Source of the DNA: Candida dubliniensis CD36
Lineage: Eukaryota; Ascomycota; Pichiomycetes; Serinales; Debaryomycetaceae
Length of the DNA stretch: 64,000 nt
Assembly: GCF_000026945.1 (NCBI RefSeq)
Contig: NC_012862.1
Coordinates: 798,501 to 862,500, forward strand
Direction: 5' to 3'
The translations under genes were made by a program, and so were the position numbers. This document shows, one piece after another, positions 17,193 through 27,546 of this stretch; the stretch's first letter is position 1; every line of letters starts with the position of its first letter. A model generated the notes under the pieces. It did not search any database. It was not told the DNA's origin and saw only the letters and a program-made list of their open reading frames with translations.

Positions 17193-19100
17193 ATGTCTGG
17201 AAACGGTGCTGCAAATGCAGCAGCATTGGCCGCATTTAATAATATTGGAAAGAAGAAGAAAGAACCTGTTACAAAGTCAAATGGATTGGACAACAGCACG
17301 AATCATCTTGGCGCAATTGGAAGTAACTCCAATCAAAGCAAACAACAACTACAACAACCGCTACGAATTCCATTACCTCCTCATCCTACAAAAAAACAGA
17401 GTACTAAATTTTCACAACTCAAAAGACTAAATACAGCGCCAGTCACGGGCTCTCTTCAGCCAGCTTTGCAAATTGTGCTGCCGTCAATAAGCCCAACTCG
17501 ACCTTCAGCTCCAGCGTCGGCTTTGGATACAGAATCTGATTACTTTTCACTTCTGCCACATACATTCCCAACTAAAAATGAGCTTGCAAAATCTCCTCAA
17601 ACTCCACAAGATATGCTTAGGAATGTGAGACAATCGATAGAGTTGAAGGCAATACCCAACAATGCTCCAGCTAAACGACTTTCAGCTGATTACTCGCCGC
17701 AGGAAATGTTGAAAAATTTGCGACATTCAATACATTCAAGAACAAAAACGTCGCCAATGTTAACTACCGGTGATAGAGCAGGCCAAACCATGTTGGCCGA
17801 AATGAGAGATAGACTTGAAAATACCAGAAGAATTGCTTCAAGTAGTGTCGCCAGTTTATCCTTATCTCCTAACGTGGATTTTCACAAAAGCACTAGTGAT
17901 GTGAGTAACTCGAGTCATCACTATGACTTTGATACAGTGTCCACGGATTCTTTTGCTTCTTTTAATTCAAGCATCAACGAGAGACATCTACCACACGGAA
18001 TAAGCATTGATGTTACGAATCATGATAGTAACGAGGACGAGCTTGATGATAGAGAAAGGGAGGAGGAAGAGGACCAGGAACTTGTAGATGCTGGTGAATC
18101 TAGAAGTATAGATGATAAGGTGACGGTTTCTAATCGTCTTCGGAGGAAACCGCCACCTGGAGAAGACTTTCAAATGCTGCTAAATGACAAATCTCGAGAA
18201 ACAATATCGAGTGGATCATATTCTCTAAATCCTGATGAAATCTACTCATTTGCAGATCCTGACCTGTACGAGAATTTGATTTCAGAGGTGGGTGCTGGAG
18301 ATACAACCAAATTATTTCCCCAGTTTCCCGATGCAAACCATTATCATCAACACAGTTCAAAGTTTAGAAAAAAGCATCAAAGGGTAAAACCAATTAATGG
18401 AATTTACTATCATGATATGGATCTGAGTAACAACAGTGACACCGAAGAGTCGTCCAGCAATCTTCCACTGAGATCAACAACGCCTTTACTTGGTCAACCA
18501 CAACAGCAAGTGCATTTCAGAAGCACGATGAGAAAATCGAATACTAAAAAGGATAAAAAATCAAAGTTTAATGAGTTGAAACCGTGGAAGAATCATAATG
18601 AGCTCAATTATTTAACTGATCAGGAGAAAAAGAGATACGAGGGGATCTGGGCCAGTAATAAAGGAAATTATATGAATCAAGTGGTTATCAAACTCCATGG
18701 AGTCAATTATGAGACACGGAAGGATCCCAAGAATGATGTTGAAATGGAGCACTCAAGAACTGCCGCATTACTCTCTGCTGCAGCTGTTGAAGAAAGTAAT
18801 TACAATGGCAACAATAGCTTACACAATTTGGATTCGGTCGAAATCAACCAGTTAATCTGTGGACCTGTAGTAAAAAGGATTTGGAAACGTAGTAGATTGC
18901 CTAACGATATATTAGAAAAAATATGGAATTTAATTGATTTTCGACGAGATGGTACGTTAAATAAAAATGAATTTTTGGTAGGCATGTGGTTGGTGGACCA
19001 GTGCTTATATGGAAGAAAATTGCCGAAGAAAGTCGATAATGTCGTTTGGGATAGTTTAGGCGGAATTGGTGTCAATGTCACTGTCAAAAAGAAAAAGTAA
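17193..19100 (+). CDS. IRS4: EH-domain protein Irs4
   Basis: This 635-aa protein (ATG at 17193) is mostly low-complexity, Ser-rich and likely disordered, with an EH domain at the C-terminus from about residue 540 to 625. The diagnostic segment is LWNxIDFRRDGTLNKNEFL-like (EF-hand region near residue 583) followed by LVDQCLYGRKLPKKV. This architecture matches yeast Irs4/Tax4, which activate the inositol 5-phosphatase Inp51 and so limit PI(4,5)P2. The C. albicans orthologue is known to affect cell-wall integrity and filamentation. Internal repeats of the form SPQEMLKNLRHSI / TPQDMLRNVRQSI / AGQTMLAEMRDRL (about residues 135-215) look like three copies of a short helical motif. There is a single family member in this window, so Irs4 versus Tax4 cannot be tested here. 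Confidence 0.85.
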   Translation: MSGNGAANAAALAAFNNIGKKKKEPVTKSNGLDNSTNHLGAIGSNSNQSKQQLQQPLRIPLPPHPTKKQSTKFSQLKRLNTAPVTGSLQPALQIVLPSISPTRPSAPASALDTESDYFSLLPHTFPTKNELAKSPQTPQDMLRNVRQSIELKAIPNNAPAKRLSADYSPQEMLKNLRHSIHSRTKTSPMLTTGDRAGQTMLAEMRDRLENTRRIASSSVASLSLSPNVDFHKSTSDVSNSSHHYDFDTVSTDSFASFNSSINERHLPHGISIDVTNHDSNEDELDDREREEEEDQELVDAGESRSIDDKVTVSNRLRRKPPPGEDFQMLLNDKSRETISSGSYSLNPDEIYSFADPDLYENLISEVGAGDTTKLFPQFPDANHYHQHSSKFRKKHQRVKPINGIYYHDMDLSNNSDTEESSSNLPLRSTTPLLGQPQQQVHFRSTMRKSNTKKDKKSKFNELKPWKNHNELNYLTDQEKKRYEGIWASNKGNYMNQVVIKLHGVNYETRKDPKNDVEMEHSRTAALLSAAAVEESNYNGNNSLHNLDSVEINQLICGPVVKRIWKRSRLPNDILEKIWNLIDFRRDGTLNKNEFLVGMWLVDQCLYGRKLPKKVDNVVWDSLGGIGVNVTVKKKK

Positions 19101-19541
19101 ATTAGTGATAATAGATTTGTAGGTTATAGAATTATACAAAAGGAACAAATAGTATGGCTAATGGTAGAAAAAGTTAGATGATGGGTGGGTGGGCCTGAGT
19201 TGATGTGAGATGAGATTAAGTAGTAATTTTGCATCAACGCTAATTATACACGACTTTGATCTATTTTTACATGCACGCCCAAAAAGTTGTCAAAAGATTT
19301 TTTTTTTTTGTGTGTGTGTATACTTTTGGAACCATCAAGCCAAAACCAAAAAAAAAAAACAAAACAAAACAAAGTTTCAGCAGCCACCGGATTAAAAACC
19401 CGAAAGAAAAAAAAAAATAGAAAAAAGAATAATTCAAAGAATCACTTTTTATTCAGACTAATCTTTTATCAAGTAAGGATATTTATTTCCACTCCAACAC
19501 GTTATATCCACCTTTGGAAGATAATTTATTGAATTTACATT
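19101..19541 (+). promoter_or_regulatory. Intergenic region upstream of the HDA1-complex subunit gene
   Basis: This is 441 bp of AT-rich DNA between two genes in the same direction. It has several A-runs (about 19346-19372 and 19406-19425) and no other recognisable element. Confidence 0.35.
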
Positions 19542-21566
19542 ATGAATCTCCTTGATATGTTATCAAAGGATCCTCCGTCCTCATTGTACAACCCAGAACC
19601 AGAGGTAAATATTCAAAATAATGCAATCAGCTTTAACAGCAACGGAATTTCTAATGGCATTTCTATTAGCGAGAGCCAAGACACAAGCACAATCAATAAT
19701 GATAGCAACAGCAATAACAATAACAATAACAACAGTAGTAGTAGTACTCCTAATATAATATATCTTCCGACATTGTTAACTGAATTACAGAAATCTTTAG
19801 TCGAAATGACGTTGCATTTGTTCAGTTCTGAATTGTTAAATACCGTGCGCTCGAAAAGATTGAGAACGAGCATTGATAACTTATTGGACTCATCGAATAC
19901 TATAGAGGAAAGTGATAAAAATACTAATGAAAACAAGATATCATTATGTTTTGAACAACTTTCAATGATATGTAATCACCCTTCATTATTGATTGATCAT
20001 TTCATCCCCAAGAAAATGCTATTACTGGAAACAATTGAACGACAACTTAATTTGAGTGGTAAATTGGAAATCCTCAATCGTATTATTGATACTTTGATAG
20101 AAGAAAAGCCTTCCAAAGGATATAGAATAATTGTTGTTGCCAATAATGTCAAAGAACTAGAACTAGTAGAGGGTATTGTTCTTGGCAAAACATTGTACTA
20201 TATAAACTCCGCTAATGCAAAGTTATTTGAGGATAGACGCTTTATACCAGATTTGAAGGATAAGTCTAGTAACAAAATATTTATAAACTTGCTTACTACA
20301 CAGCAATTGTATAACAATTATGTATCTGATAAAGATGGCGAGTCCTATGATTTGATATTTTCGTTTGATCCTAATTTGGATGCTCAAACCCCTAGTATTG
20401 AGATTTTCCAACTTGAAAATAATAATCAGTGTCCAATACTAGTGCCAATACCGGTGTTTACACTTGAACACATTGGTTTACAATTACCCCAACCGCGGCA
20501 GATAGATTTCACGGATTCCATCGATACAGCATTAAACAAATGGAGAGTCAAATGCATAAATACTTTGGTGGTGAATTTTTTCAATTTGGATGAAATGAGC
20601 AAAGAGTTTTTCACTGAGAATTACGGTCTTAATATGAAAGAATTTTGGAATTTGATGCATAATGATCGCCAAAGTTTGAGCAAATTGATACAAACTTATA
20701 ATGACCAATTGGTATTGCTGTTTTCTGATGATAAACTAATCAAAAAATTAAATTCCTTTTATAATCGATATGGAAGTGGAGGGTTTGATCAAATAAGCGA
20801 TGCAAACTGTCACCTATTCAAATCTAAGTTGGCTGAGGCGGTATATCAGAAATTTATGGATATAGATAAGGAAATTGAAGAAATCGAGCTTAATCTAAAT
20901 GGGAAACGGGAATTTGAGACAGCAAGACAATTGCATTATGACGATGATGAAGATTTTGTTGCAAGCACTTACAAAAGATTTAAGAGGTTGAATGACGACG
21001 CCAGTGTGTCTGACCGCAAACTAGCTCGTGTAGATACTGATCTAACAAAGCAAAAACATAAATTGATTGCTTTAAACAATAAGTTGGAATATTTAATGGA
21101 TATTTCAGATGACGAACTAACTGATGACGAACTAAATGATGATGAAGAAACAAGTCAAACACGAACGTTGGAGAGTTTACAACAAAAAGTGGAAAAACTA
21201 AAGCAAGAGTTTAATAGAATAAATGAAGAATGCGATGCAACTAGAGAAAAGTATCAATCTTCTTCTAGTGTTGCTCTCCAGCTATCACAAAAGTTGATCC
21301 GTTTAAAGCAACAAAATGAGAAAATAGACAGGAAAATATCGGGACCAGGAATGGCGCAGTTACCAGAGTTGATTGAAAAAGATGCATTATTGAGCTATGA
21401 GTTGAAATTAAAACATCTTGAGAAGAAAAATGAATTTATGCAACAATTTTTCCTGTCTAAGATTGAATCGTTATATCAAGAACGACAGCAGTTATTAGAG
21501 AATTCTGGTTCAGGTGCCAATAATAGACAAAATAATCGTGCCAGTCGAGCTGCAACTCCACTTTAA
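19542..21566 (+). CDS. HDA3: HDA1 histone deacetylase complex subunit (Hda3/Hda2 type)
   Basis: This 674-aa protein resembles the paired non-catalytic subunits Hda2/Hda3 that dimerise and hold the Hda1 deacetylase. The start MNLLDMLSKDP and the block STPNIIYLPTLLTELQKSL resemble Hda3. NHPSLLIDHFIPKKMLLLE and the SNF2-like fold that follows are shared by both. An Asn/Ser repeat (AAT/AAC/AGT codons) occupies residues of about 52-70. The final third (about 440-645) is coiled coil with an acidic run, ISDDELTDDELNDDEE. I favour Hda3 from the N-terminus, but the paralogue is not settled; an alignment against both would decide. The function expected is repression of transcription through deacetylation of H3/H2B tails. 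Confidence 0.75.
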   Translation: MNLLDMLSKDPPSSLYNPEPEVNIQNNAISFNSNGISNGISISESQDTSTINNDSNSNNNNNNNSSSSTPNIIYLPTLLTELQKSLVEMTLHLFSSELLNTVRSKRLRTSIDNLLDSSNTIEESDKNTNENKISLCFEQLSMICNHPSLLIDHFIPKKMLLLETIERQLNLSGKLEILNRIIDTLIEEKPSKGYRIIVVANNVKELELVEGIVLGKTLYYINSANAKLFEDRRFIPDLKDKSSNKIFINLLTTQQLYNNYVSDKDGESYDLIFSFDPNLDAQTPSIEIFQLENNNQCPILVPIPVFTLEHIGLQLPQPRQIDFTDSIDTALNKWRVKCINTLVVNFFNLDEMSKEFFTENYGLNMKEFWNLMHNDRQSLSKLIQTYNDQLVLLFSDDKLIKKLNSFYNRYGSGGFDQISDANCHLFKSKLAEAVYQKFMDIDKEIEEIELNLNGKREFETARQLHYDDDEDFVASTYKRFKRLNDDASVSDRKLARVDTDLTKQKHKLIALNNKLEYLMDISDDELTDDELNDDEETSQTRTLESLQQKVEKLKQEFNRINEECDATREKYQSSSSVALQLSQKLIRLKQQNEKIDRKISGPGMAQLPELIEKDALLSYELKLKHLEKKNEFMQQFFLSKIESLYQERQQLLENSGSGANNRQNNRASRAATPL

Positions 21567-22379
21567 CATGTCCCTCAATGATTTCCTTCTTTTTTTTATT
21601 TTTTTTATTTTTTTCCCCCCCTATGTTTTGCTTTTTTCCAACATATGTACATAAATGCATGTTTAATATAATTTATAGCGTATTTTCTGACATGCAATTG
21701 CAAGATTCTGATCAGAGATATCATGATAAATGAGATTTCAAATTATGAAAAGTTGGCTATACCAAAGGGGTAGAAGCTTCACGTTTGGACAACTTGTATT
21801 ATTGTTGAATCTACAGAGTTCAGTATTTGTTAGACGTCGTTTATGTATACATATCTACTCTTTAACACATCCATAACAAAGACTCGGTTCATTATATCAC
21901 ATGTGATGACTGGGAAGTCCAAAATTGCGAGAGAAAAAGAAAACAAAAAAAAAAAAACACTAGACTTTGTTTTTCAATTGATCCGAAACTTCCATATCAA
22001 TTAATAAACACAATTGTCCATTTTAACTTAATTGGTTGATTAGCTAAAATCAATCGGAATCGTTTCATTATTGTTTAAAGCAAAAAAAAAAAAAAATTCT
22101 TTCATCATTGCAAGACATTTTCTTTCGTTTTATTTTGTTTTGTTTTGTTGTGTTTAAGTTATATAACTATCACTGTTCTTCATAATTGAAGAAAAAGGAA
22201 AAGAAAAATCCCACTCTGCCTTCCCCCTCCTCCCTCAAAAAAAGGAAAGGTAAATCTTAATACACATTCTTTCAATATCAATCCTAGGTACTTTCGTCTA
22301 AAACTTTCTTTAGATACTTGCATCATTTGGAGTATTAATTGTTTATACTGGAATTTTCATTTAATTGAGTATTATTATT
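21567..22379 (+). promoter_or_regulatory. Intergenic region upstream of DPL1
   Basis: This 813-bp stretch carries T-rich 3' sequence after the HDA3-like gene (21590-21612, ending in a C-run), A-runs at about 21947-21958 and 22083-22096, and CT-rich DNA near 22210-22240. No ORF or RNA gene was recognised. Confidence 0.35.
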
Positions 22380-24149
22380 ATGATTGAATTCAATTCAATC
22401 ACAATTCCTCGGAATTTCACTGAATTCCAACTCACGGCATTACAAATCTATTTTCAACTAAAGATTTTATTTCTCACCGCATACTGTACCCAAGGATCAT
22501 TTGACTTCAACGGTGCTATTTGTTTAGCAAGAGATGTTTTCTTTGGCTATTTTGTATACATTCAATTGTTAAAGCTCTATCGAGTTCTAAGAGGGTATGG
22601 TATTATAGAGTCTATTCGAAAGTTATATCGATATGTTAGTTCTACTGTATCATCTCAAATCTTTTTATTACCATTTATCAAATCCAAAATTGATAAGGAA
22701 TTGCAACTGACTATTGTCAAGGTAGAAGAAGAGATTATGAAAAATGATCCACAGCTATTGCAGTTTCCTGCATTGCCCGAAGAAGGTATTGAAGCTGCTA
22801 ATGTTTCTTTGGAATTGGATAAATTGCAAAACTTAAAACATTCTGATTGGATCAATGGAAGAGTTAGTGGGGCAGTGTATCACGGAGGCGAGAATCTATT
22901 GTCATTACAAGTTGAAGCTTACAAGAAATATTCAGTGGCCAATCAATTACACCCTGATGTTTTCCCAGGTGTGCGTAAAATGGAGGCTGAAGTAGTTCAT
23001 ATGGTTTTGGATATCTTCAATGCTCCGAGTGATGGGTGTGGATCGACAACTTCCGGTGGCACAGAGTCATTGTTGTTAGCTGGGTTGTCGGCAAGAGAAT
23101 ATGGGAAGAAATATCGTGGAATAACTGAACCGGAAGTCATTGCCCCCGTGACTATACATGCGGGAATTGAAAAAGCCTGTTTTTATTTTGGAATGAAATT
23201 ACACAAAGTAGAATTGGACCCGGTTACATTTCAAGTTGACGTCAAAAAAGTAGAAAGATTAATCAATAGTAACACAGTATTAATATGTGGATCAGCGCCA
23301 AATTACCCTCATGGGATAATTGATGACATAGAGTCATTGTCCAAGGTGGCAGTTAAATATCACATTCCGTTGCATGTTGATGCATGTTTAGGATCATTCA
23401 TTGTCTCGTTTTTAGAAAAATCAAAAGTACATGGGGATAGGAAATTGCCTGTATTTGATTTTCGATTACCAGGTGTCACATCGATTTCATGTGATACTCA
23501 CAAATATGGGTTTGCTCCCAAGGGGTCTTCGATAATCATGTACCGTTCGCCTAAATTACGTGAATGTCAATATTATATTGCGAGTGATTGGACGGGTGGA
23601 ATGTATGGATCCCCAACTTTGGCTGGCTCTAGACCAGGGGCTTTAGTAGTTGGATGTTGGGCTACTTTAATCAATATTGGGAAACAAGGATATACAAAGT
23701 TTTGTTACGATATTGTTCTGGCAGCAATGAAAGTTAAACGGGCAATTGAAAATGACCCAATACTATCCAAGCATTTACAAATCATTGGGGATCCAATTGG
23801 GTCAGTGATTTCATTTCAACTTGCACCTCAACAATTGGGAAATTTAAGTATTTACGAAATTAGTGATTTGTTAACTAAAAAAGGATGGCATTTTGCGACT
23901 TTACAAAACCCATCAGCATTACATTTTGCATTTACAAGATTAACTGTACCCGTGGTGGATGAATTAATCGCAGATTTGGTCGACGCTACAAAAGAAGCTG
24001 CAGCAATTGCCGAGGAACACAAGAAGAATGGGGTGACCAAACCTCCAGGTGATACTGCAGCATTATATGGTATAGCTGGCAGTGTACATACAGCTGGGTT
24101 GGCTGATAGATTAATTGTTGCATTTTTAGATACCTTATACAAGATTTGA
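22380..24149 (+). CDS. DPL1: Sphingosine-1-phosphate / dihydrosphingosine-phosphate lyase
   Basis: Dpl1 is the ER PLP-enzyme that cleaves phosphorylated long-chain bases to ethanolamine phosphate and a fatty aldehyde, the exit step of sphingolipid breakdown. From ATG 22380 the protein is 589 aa, the same as yeast Dpl1. A short lumenal/membrane N-terminus (hydrophobic about residues 15-60) is followed by the group II decarboxylase fold. Visible motifs are GRVSGAVYHGG, TTSGGTESLLLAGLSAR, HVDACLGSF (Asp contacting PLP) and SCDTHKYGFAPKGSS, whose Lys near residue 378 should form the Schiff base with PLP. An upstream TTG at 22365 was not used. Confidence 0.95.
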   Translation: MIEFNSITIPRNFTEFQLTALQIYFQLKILFLTAYCTQGSFDFNGAICLARDVFFGYFVYIQLLKLYRVLRGYGIIESIRKLYRYVSSTVSSQIFLLPFIKSKIDKELQLTIVKVEEEIMKNDPQLLQFPALPEEGIEAANVSLELDKLQNLKHSDWINGRVSGAVYHGGENLLSLQVEAYKKYSVANQLHPDVFPGVRKMEAEVVHMVLDIFNAPSDGCGSTTSGGTESLLLAGLSAREYGKKYRGITEPEVIAPVTIHAGIEKACFYFGMKLHKVELDPVTFQVDVKKVERLINSNTVLICGSAPNYPHGIIDDIESLSKVAVKYHIPLHVDACLGSFIVSFLEKSKVHGDRKLPVFDFRLPGVTSISCDTHKYGFAPKGSSIIMYRSPKLRECQYYIASDWTGGMYGSPTLAGSRPGALVVGCWATLINIGKQGYTKFCYDIVLAAMKVKRAIENDPILSKHLQIIGDPIGSVISFQLAPQQLGNLSIYEISDLLTKKGWHFATLQNPSALHFAFTRLTVPVVDELIADLVDATKEAAAIAEEHKKNGVTKPPGDTAALYGIAGSVHTAGLADRLIVAFLDTLYKI

Positions 24150-24668
24150 TACTATAGAGTCGGTGGGTGTATCTCTGAACACGAGTAAGTATTCAGTAAT
24201 CATTAGAAAGTGAACTAAATTGTAATTAATTGTAGCTATGTCAATCAATAATGAAAATATTTCAGTGACTCATTGACGTTATTCACACATCATCCAAAAT
24301 ATGAAACTATTGATGTTGCTAATCCTACCAAAAAAAAGAAAAAAAGAGCGCCATGCCAACAATGACTCAATTAGGAAATCTTGAGCGCGCTTAAATTAAA
24401 AGAACCTAAAAAAAAAAAATTCTGAGCAACTTGACAACCAAAGAGAAAAACAACAGAAAAAGAGAGAGATGGAGATAAGCGATCAAGAATAGTCTACTTT
24501 TTCTTTTTTTTAATATGTCATACTCTAACTTAATTTATACTGTTGATACTTAAGATTACTGTTATTGGATACATAATATAAACACCATCTGTCATCTTGT
24601 CAGTTATTTATGAATTTGAGGAACTGATTAACCAATCAACAAACAAACACTAACACTAACACTGAATC
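24150..24668 (+). promoter_or_regulatory. Intergenic region upstream of the PQ-loop transporter
   Basis: This is 519 bp without an ORF. A-runs occur at about 24329-24345 and 24410-24419. A (CTAACA)-like direct repeat lies just before the start codon (about 24648-24661). Nothing else was recognised. Confidence 0.3.
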
Positions 24669-25673
24669 ATGCCTTGTTCCATTTCATTTATATCTACAAC
24701 ATTTAGTACTACATCATGTATTAGTTGGATGTTTGCTCAGTTACCCCAAATATTAGAGAATTATCGAAACAAATCAGCTGAAGGAATATCACCGTCGTTT
24801 CTTATACTTTGGTTTATGGGAGACTTTCTAAGTTTCACGAGTTGTTTAATAAACATCGATATTGTATTAGATTTCCAATTATATTTAAGTGTTTTTTTCT
24901 TATGTAATGATGTGACTTTATGTTTCCAATATTATTACTACAATAGTGTTTATCCTAGGTTACAACAACAACAACAACAACAACTGCTGCTGCTGTATGT
25001 GCTGTTGAACACCGAAAGAAGTGATTATTCCAAACTTACCATGACGAACAATGAAGATAGAGATATATCAATATATCAAGCACAAGATATTCAACAAATC
25101 AAACATGCTAACTCAAATCAATCCACCAGTGAAGATTGTATCAACTCGACCCCCAGTAGTTACAATTCAATAAATGACAATGGCAATGGGAATATAATTA
25201 AAAAATCCATAGTTGGAGCCATTTTAAATACCAGTCACGCCGCTGCATTACCTATCACGACAGAAACATTCTGTAAAAGAGACACAGACGGTAATAGTAC
25301 CAGTTCAGTTGGGTTGTATCTTGCATGGGGTTGTACATTAGTTTATTGTTTGTCAAGGTGTCCCCAATTGTACAAAAATTATAAAAGAAAATCAGTCAAT
25401 GGGATATCGCCATTATTATTTGCATCAGCATTAATGGGCAATTTGACGTATACATTGTCAATTTTGACCAGTTGTGAATTTGCATTTGGCTCAAATAGAC
25501 AAGGCTTTATATTGAAAGAATTGCCCTATATTTTGGGGAGTGCCGGTACAATTGTTTTCGATATTGCGTATTTTTATCAGAAATATTTGTATCGTAACAA
25601 TGGTGGAAATACAACCGCTATGACATTAGAAAGTTGGAGTGATATTGAAACGCGTAGGACTAACGATAATTAG
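24669..25673 (+). CDS. PQ-loop vacuolar basic amino acid transporter (Ypq family)
   Basis: This 334-aa protein has seven probable membrane spans split around a hydrophilic loop of about 110 residues. Two PQ-loop motifs are clear: QLPQILENYRNKSAEGISPS near residue 25 and CPQLYKNYKRKSVNGISPLL near residue 235. The family (Ypq1-3/Rtc2, cystinosin-like PQLC2) exports cationic amino acids across the vacuolar membrane. The loop contains a CAA repeat (about 24965-24981), giving a short polyglutamine run, and is Asn/Ser-rich. Which Ypq paralogue this is cannot be told from sequence alone. Neighbouring CCC1 is also a vacuolar transporter, though on a separate promoter. Confidence 0.87.
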   Translation: MPCSISFISTTFSTTSCISWMFAQLPQILENYRNKSAEGISPSFLILWFMGDFLSFTSCLINIDIVLDFQLYLSVFFLCNDVTLCFQYYYYNSVYPRLQQQQQQQLLLLYVLLNTERSDYSKLTMTNNEDRDISIYQAQDIQQIKHANSNQSTSEDCINSTPSSYNSINDNGNGNIIKKSIVGAILNTSHAAALPITTETFCKRDTDGNSTSSVGLYLAWGCTLVYCLSRCPQLYKNYKRKSVNGISPLLFASALMGNLTYTLSILTSCEFAFGSNRQGFILKELPYILGSAGTIVFDIAYFYQKYLYRNNGGNTTAMTLESWSDIETRRTNDN

Positions 25674-27216
25674 ATATAGGTGATAAAGTAAATAGATATA
25701 TATATATATATATAAAGCGATAGAGTGATTTTACCAATTTCATGCTAACAACACGAGCAATAACTGAATGGTGCTTTATCAAATAAGTTAGAAAAAATGG
25801 ATGCTATTGTGTGCTAGAAACACCATCTTCCTATGCATCCTACTCAAGTACATTGTGTTCAGACAAAGTCATGGTTGTTAGTGTGTGACAGATGTACATG
25901 CATATAAACTACCTAAACCTAGTTCAGGTTGTATGCCTAGTATAATTGGACTACTTTATGATTTTGTGCACAAAAATCCGTGCCAAAAGAATATGTAAAT
26001 CAAATGCAACATCGAAGATGATGTCGTAATTATCCGCCAACAAAAAAAAAAAAATGCCGGTCATGATGAGAGAAAACGTGATTATTGATTGAAGCCATTC
26101 AAAAGTGTTTTGCCACTACACTGAAAATATACACAGATGATAGTATGATTTGCAGGAAGAGGATGCAATGAAGTATTTTAGCGTTATTATTATGTAGAAA
26201 CCTCTAGATATATTCTATTCATAATACGTTGGTTGTGGAAATCGATTGTTACAGATTGGTTTTCTTTTACGGGGAAAGTGAACGCTTTATTACATATAAT
26301 GTTAGATCTGCATGAACATACTTGAAACGTTTCTTATGTCATATCCCCTAACAAACAAACGAACATAGATAGCTGCAGCGACGATGACAGATATCATCTC
26401 AAGTCGTGTGTTCAACTATATCTATATATCCGTAAGTTCATGTATAACTTTATTAGTTTGTGTGCATGTTTAGTAAGCATAAATTGGACCAATCAGAAGC
26501 TTTTAATTTGTCAGCAAATGCTATAATAAAATTTGTTTTTTTTTTTGTGCTGCAAACTAGCCACTCGCACGAAAGAAAAATAACAAATACTTTTGTCTTC
26601 TCTTTTCACTCTTTCAAGCTCCCCCCATCTTTCTTTCTTTCTTTTTTTTTTAATCATAGTCATACACTTGATTAACTAATGAATTTGTCAATCAAAGGAA
26701 CAATTATATACTATTGTGTGTGTAATCAATGAATACAATCAGAGTTAACGAATTGATTTGTGTGAGTCTGTTTCGGTGTTTAAACAAGAATAAAAATAAA
26801 TTAGTAGAAGAAGAAAAAGAAGATGCAGGTGTTTTGTGACATAATGTAAACAGAATTATTGTAAGAAAATGAAATCCACCACAACAACACGAAATGCACA
26901 AGCAAGAAAGCAAGAAAGCAAAGTTAGAAAGTAAAACAATTCTTGGTTATAAGGCAGGTAGAAACATATTAGTATACTGTAGAATATATAACGTAATAAT
27001 ACATCGGGAAATTCGTCTATTGGTGAAAACCCAAACCAAACCCAAACCAAGTTGATGTGAATTGAGTAAGGAAATTAAGCAAAAGAAGAAACTAAAAATT
27101 GAAGATTTAAAAACAAAACAGAGAATCTAAAATTGTGACAAAATAAAAAAAAAAAATAAAATTGTCCATCACAGTCAATTTTCCATATAATAAAAATATA
27201 ATGTATAATATATTAT

Positions 27217-27248
<32 letters not shown>

Positions 27249-27546
27249 AGTATAAATATTTAATCACTTCCCCTTTTGCTTTCACTTCTTGTTATTAAAT
27301 TTTCTTTTCTTCCTTTTTTTCTTTCTTTCTTTTTTTTTTTATATTTCATTTATTCTATTTATTTTTTGCTTTCATTATCATTTTTGACTTGCATTCTTAT
27401 TTTTGTCTTGTTTATCTTTAACTTATTACCCTTGTATTTGTATTTAATCATATACGCAACTCACATCATTCTTTGATTTCCAGTACATAATTGAATCAAT
27501 TTGCTACATATAATAGCCAATCCAAATATTCACACCTATACACATC
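25674..27546 (+). promoter_or_regulatory. Long intergenic region upstream of CCC1, with (AGT)10
   Basis: This 1.87-kb region has no credible ORF. It holds a (TA)n tract at about 25697-25712, a CT/T-rich stretch at 26620-26651, an (AGT)10 microsatellite at 27218-27247 and T-rich DNA at 27298-27360 close to the CCC1 start. CCAAT boxes, the site type used by Hap43/HAP complexes in iron repression, occur at 26489-26493 and about 27522-27526. That assignment is tentative because CCAAT is short. A box C/D-like ATGATGA...CTGA pair near 26062-26120 was examined and rejected. Confidence 0.4.

Noticed and set aside
26062..26120. Box C-like ATGATGA and box D-like CTGA suggesting a C/D snoRNA
   Set aside because: There is no terminal stem around the boxes and no C'/D' pair, and the motifs are short enough to occur by chance.
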